A stretch of 6,617 nt of DNA, from contig CBFIHP010000058.1 in the NCBI GenBank assembly GCA_965662355.1, positions 1 to 6,617 on the forward strand, written 5' to 3'. The translations under genes and the position numbers were made by a program. The DNA comes from GCA-2683825 sp965662355 (lineage in GTDB: Bacteria > Planctomycetota > UBA1135 > GCA-002686595). A model generated the notes under the pieces. The model was not told the origin of the DNA. It made no database searches and worked only from the letters and a program-made list of their open reading frames with translations. This document shows, piece by piece, positions 6,133-6,617 of this stretch; the first letter of the stretch is position 1; the number at the start of each line of letters is the position of its first letter.

Positions 6133-6153
6133 CCGCGCACAAGCGCGCCCGCT
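6121..6153 (+). terminator. GC-rich inverted repeat over the crotonase 2 stop codon (weak terminator candidate)
   Basis: A perfect 9-bp inverted repeat, AGCGGGCGC (6121-6129) and GCGCCCGCT (6145-6153), encloses a 15-nt loop that holds the TAG stop. A competing inner hairpin, CGCGC-ACAA-GCGCG (6134-6147), can form instead. No T-run follows, so it is not a classical intrinsic terminator. It could attenuate transcription before the regulator gene or protect the 3' end of the operon mRNA. Confidence 0.45.
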
Positions 6154-6218
6154 CCAACACGAAGCTCTTGGCTGCCTCGCCCCGGGTGCAGCCCAAGATC
6201 ACTGGAGGCCTCGAACGT

Positions 6219-6617
6219 ATGAGTGCGAAACGGACCCACGAACGCGCCGCCGTGCGCGTCGCCCGAAAGCTCGTGAGCGAGATTCGGCGCCGACGCCTGG
6301 CGCCGGGCGCGCAACTCGTGTCAGAGCATCGGATGGTGGAGAAGTTCGCAGTGGCGCGCGCCACCATCCGAGAGGCGCTCCGCTTCCTCGAACTTCAGGG
6401 CGCGCTTCGAATCAAGGCCGGGCCTGGCGGCGGGCCGATCGTGAGCGCTCCAGGCGCCAGTCATCTCGCGAGCGTGCTCTCACTCCACCTTCAGTTCGCC
6501 GACGCCTCCTTCAACTCGGTCGTGGACGCACGCCGTGCGATCTACCCTGTGCTGGCGTCCCAGGCTGCCGAGAACGCGAGCCGCGAGGATATCGCGACGC
6601 TGCAGGGGAGCATCTCC
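6219..6617 (+). CDS. GntR-family (FadR/FCD subfamily) transcriptional regulator, 3'-truncated
   Basis: ATG at 6219 with GGAGG (6204-6208) 10 nt upstream; the frame is open for all 133 codons to the window end. Family members are about 220-240 residues, so roughly the first half is present. Residues 10-75 form the GntR winged helix: VARKLVSEIRRRRLAPGAQL (14-33), VSEHRMVEKFAVARATIREALRFLELQGAL (34-63) with the recognition helix around ARATIREALRFL, then the glycine-rich wing KAGPGGGPIV (66-75). From about 85 the FCD ligand-binding domain starts (SVLSLHLQF, then DARRAIYPVLASQAAENASREDIATLQ), matching the R-x-x-x-E/Y-P…AA…A…E-D pattern. FadR-type regulators usually respond to acids or acyl-CoAs and bind short palindromes; none is obvious upstream of 1869 or of this gene. 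It lies 86 nt after the operon on the same strand and is the best candidate for its local regulator, which is inference from position. Confidence 0.92.
   Translation, partial: MSAKRTHERAAVRVARKLVSEIRRRRLAPGAQLVSEHRMVEKFAVARATIREALRFLELQGALRIKAGPGGGPIVSAPGASHLASVLSLHLQFADASFNSVVDARRAIYPVLASQAAENASREDIATLQGSIS

Noticed and set aside
1..6617. CRISPR array, toxin-antitoxin, transposase, phage or defence genes
   Set aside because: No regularly spaced repeats, no terminal inverted repeats with a transposase, and every substantial gene has a metabolic or regulatory assignment or is the single unknown at 921-1436.

Overview
The window is a GC-rich bacterial segment that looks like an accessory catabolic cluster. 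The strong GC bias in third codon positions, the well-formed AGGAGG-type ribosome binding sites and the gene set (CaiB-type CoA transferase, amidohydrolase-2, cytochrome P450, two crotonases, FadR-type GntR regulator) fit an environmental actinobacterium, proteobacterium, or Myxococcota/Binatota-like lineage. The sequence alone does not settle which.

Layout. Bases 1-830 (+) carry the C-terminal two thirds of a family III CoA transferase, cut by the window edge. It converges on a minus-strand gene (1436-921) for a small membrane-anchored protein with a possible flavin/F420-type split-barrel domain. Bases 1437-1868 hold no credible gene. This is the divergent upstream region of the minus-strand gene and of the plus-strand operon, and it contains two copies of a repeat whose minus strand resembles the 3' end of a tRNA, each followed on the plus strand by a 7-bp, 3-nt-loop hairpin.

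The main operon (+) runs amidohydrolase (1869-3050), P450 (3067-4356), crotonase 1 (4377-5282), crotonase 2 (5323-6132). Gaps are 16 to 40 nt, and each gene has its own ribosome binding site. The 40-nt gap between the crotonases is spanned exactly by a 15-codon mini-ORF that overlaps the upstream stop and the downstream start. After a GC-rich inverted repeat around the crotonase 2 stop codon comes a GntR/FCD regulator (6219 to the window end, open at the edge).

How they may work together (inference): the P450 would hydroxylate a hydrophobic substrate. After further oxidation and CoA activation by enzymes not in the window, with the CoA transferase a candidate for the activation, the crotonases would act on unsaturated or ring-derived acyl-CoA intermediates. 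The amidohydrolase would perform a hydrolytic or decarboxylating step, and the GntR protein would sense an intermediate. The substrate (sterol or terpenoid side chain, alicyclic or aromatic acid) cannot be read from the sequence.

I found no wholly new system. The points most worth a second look are the tRNA-3'-end-like repeats, the unusual active-site residues of the two crotonases, and the coupling mini-ORF.
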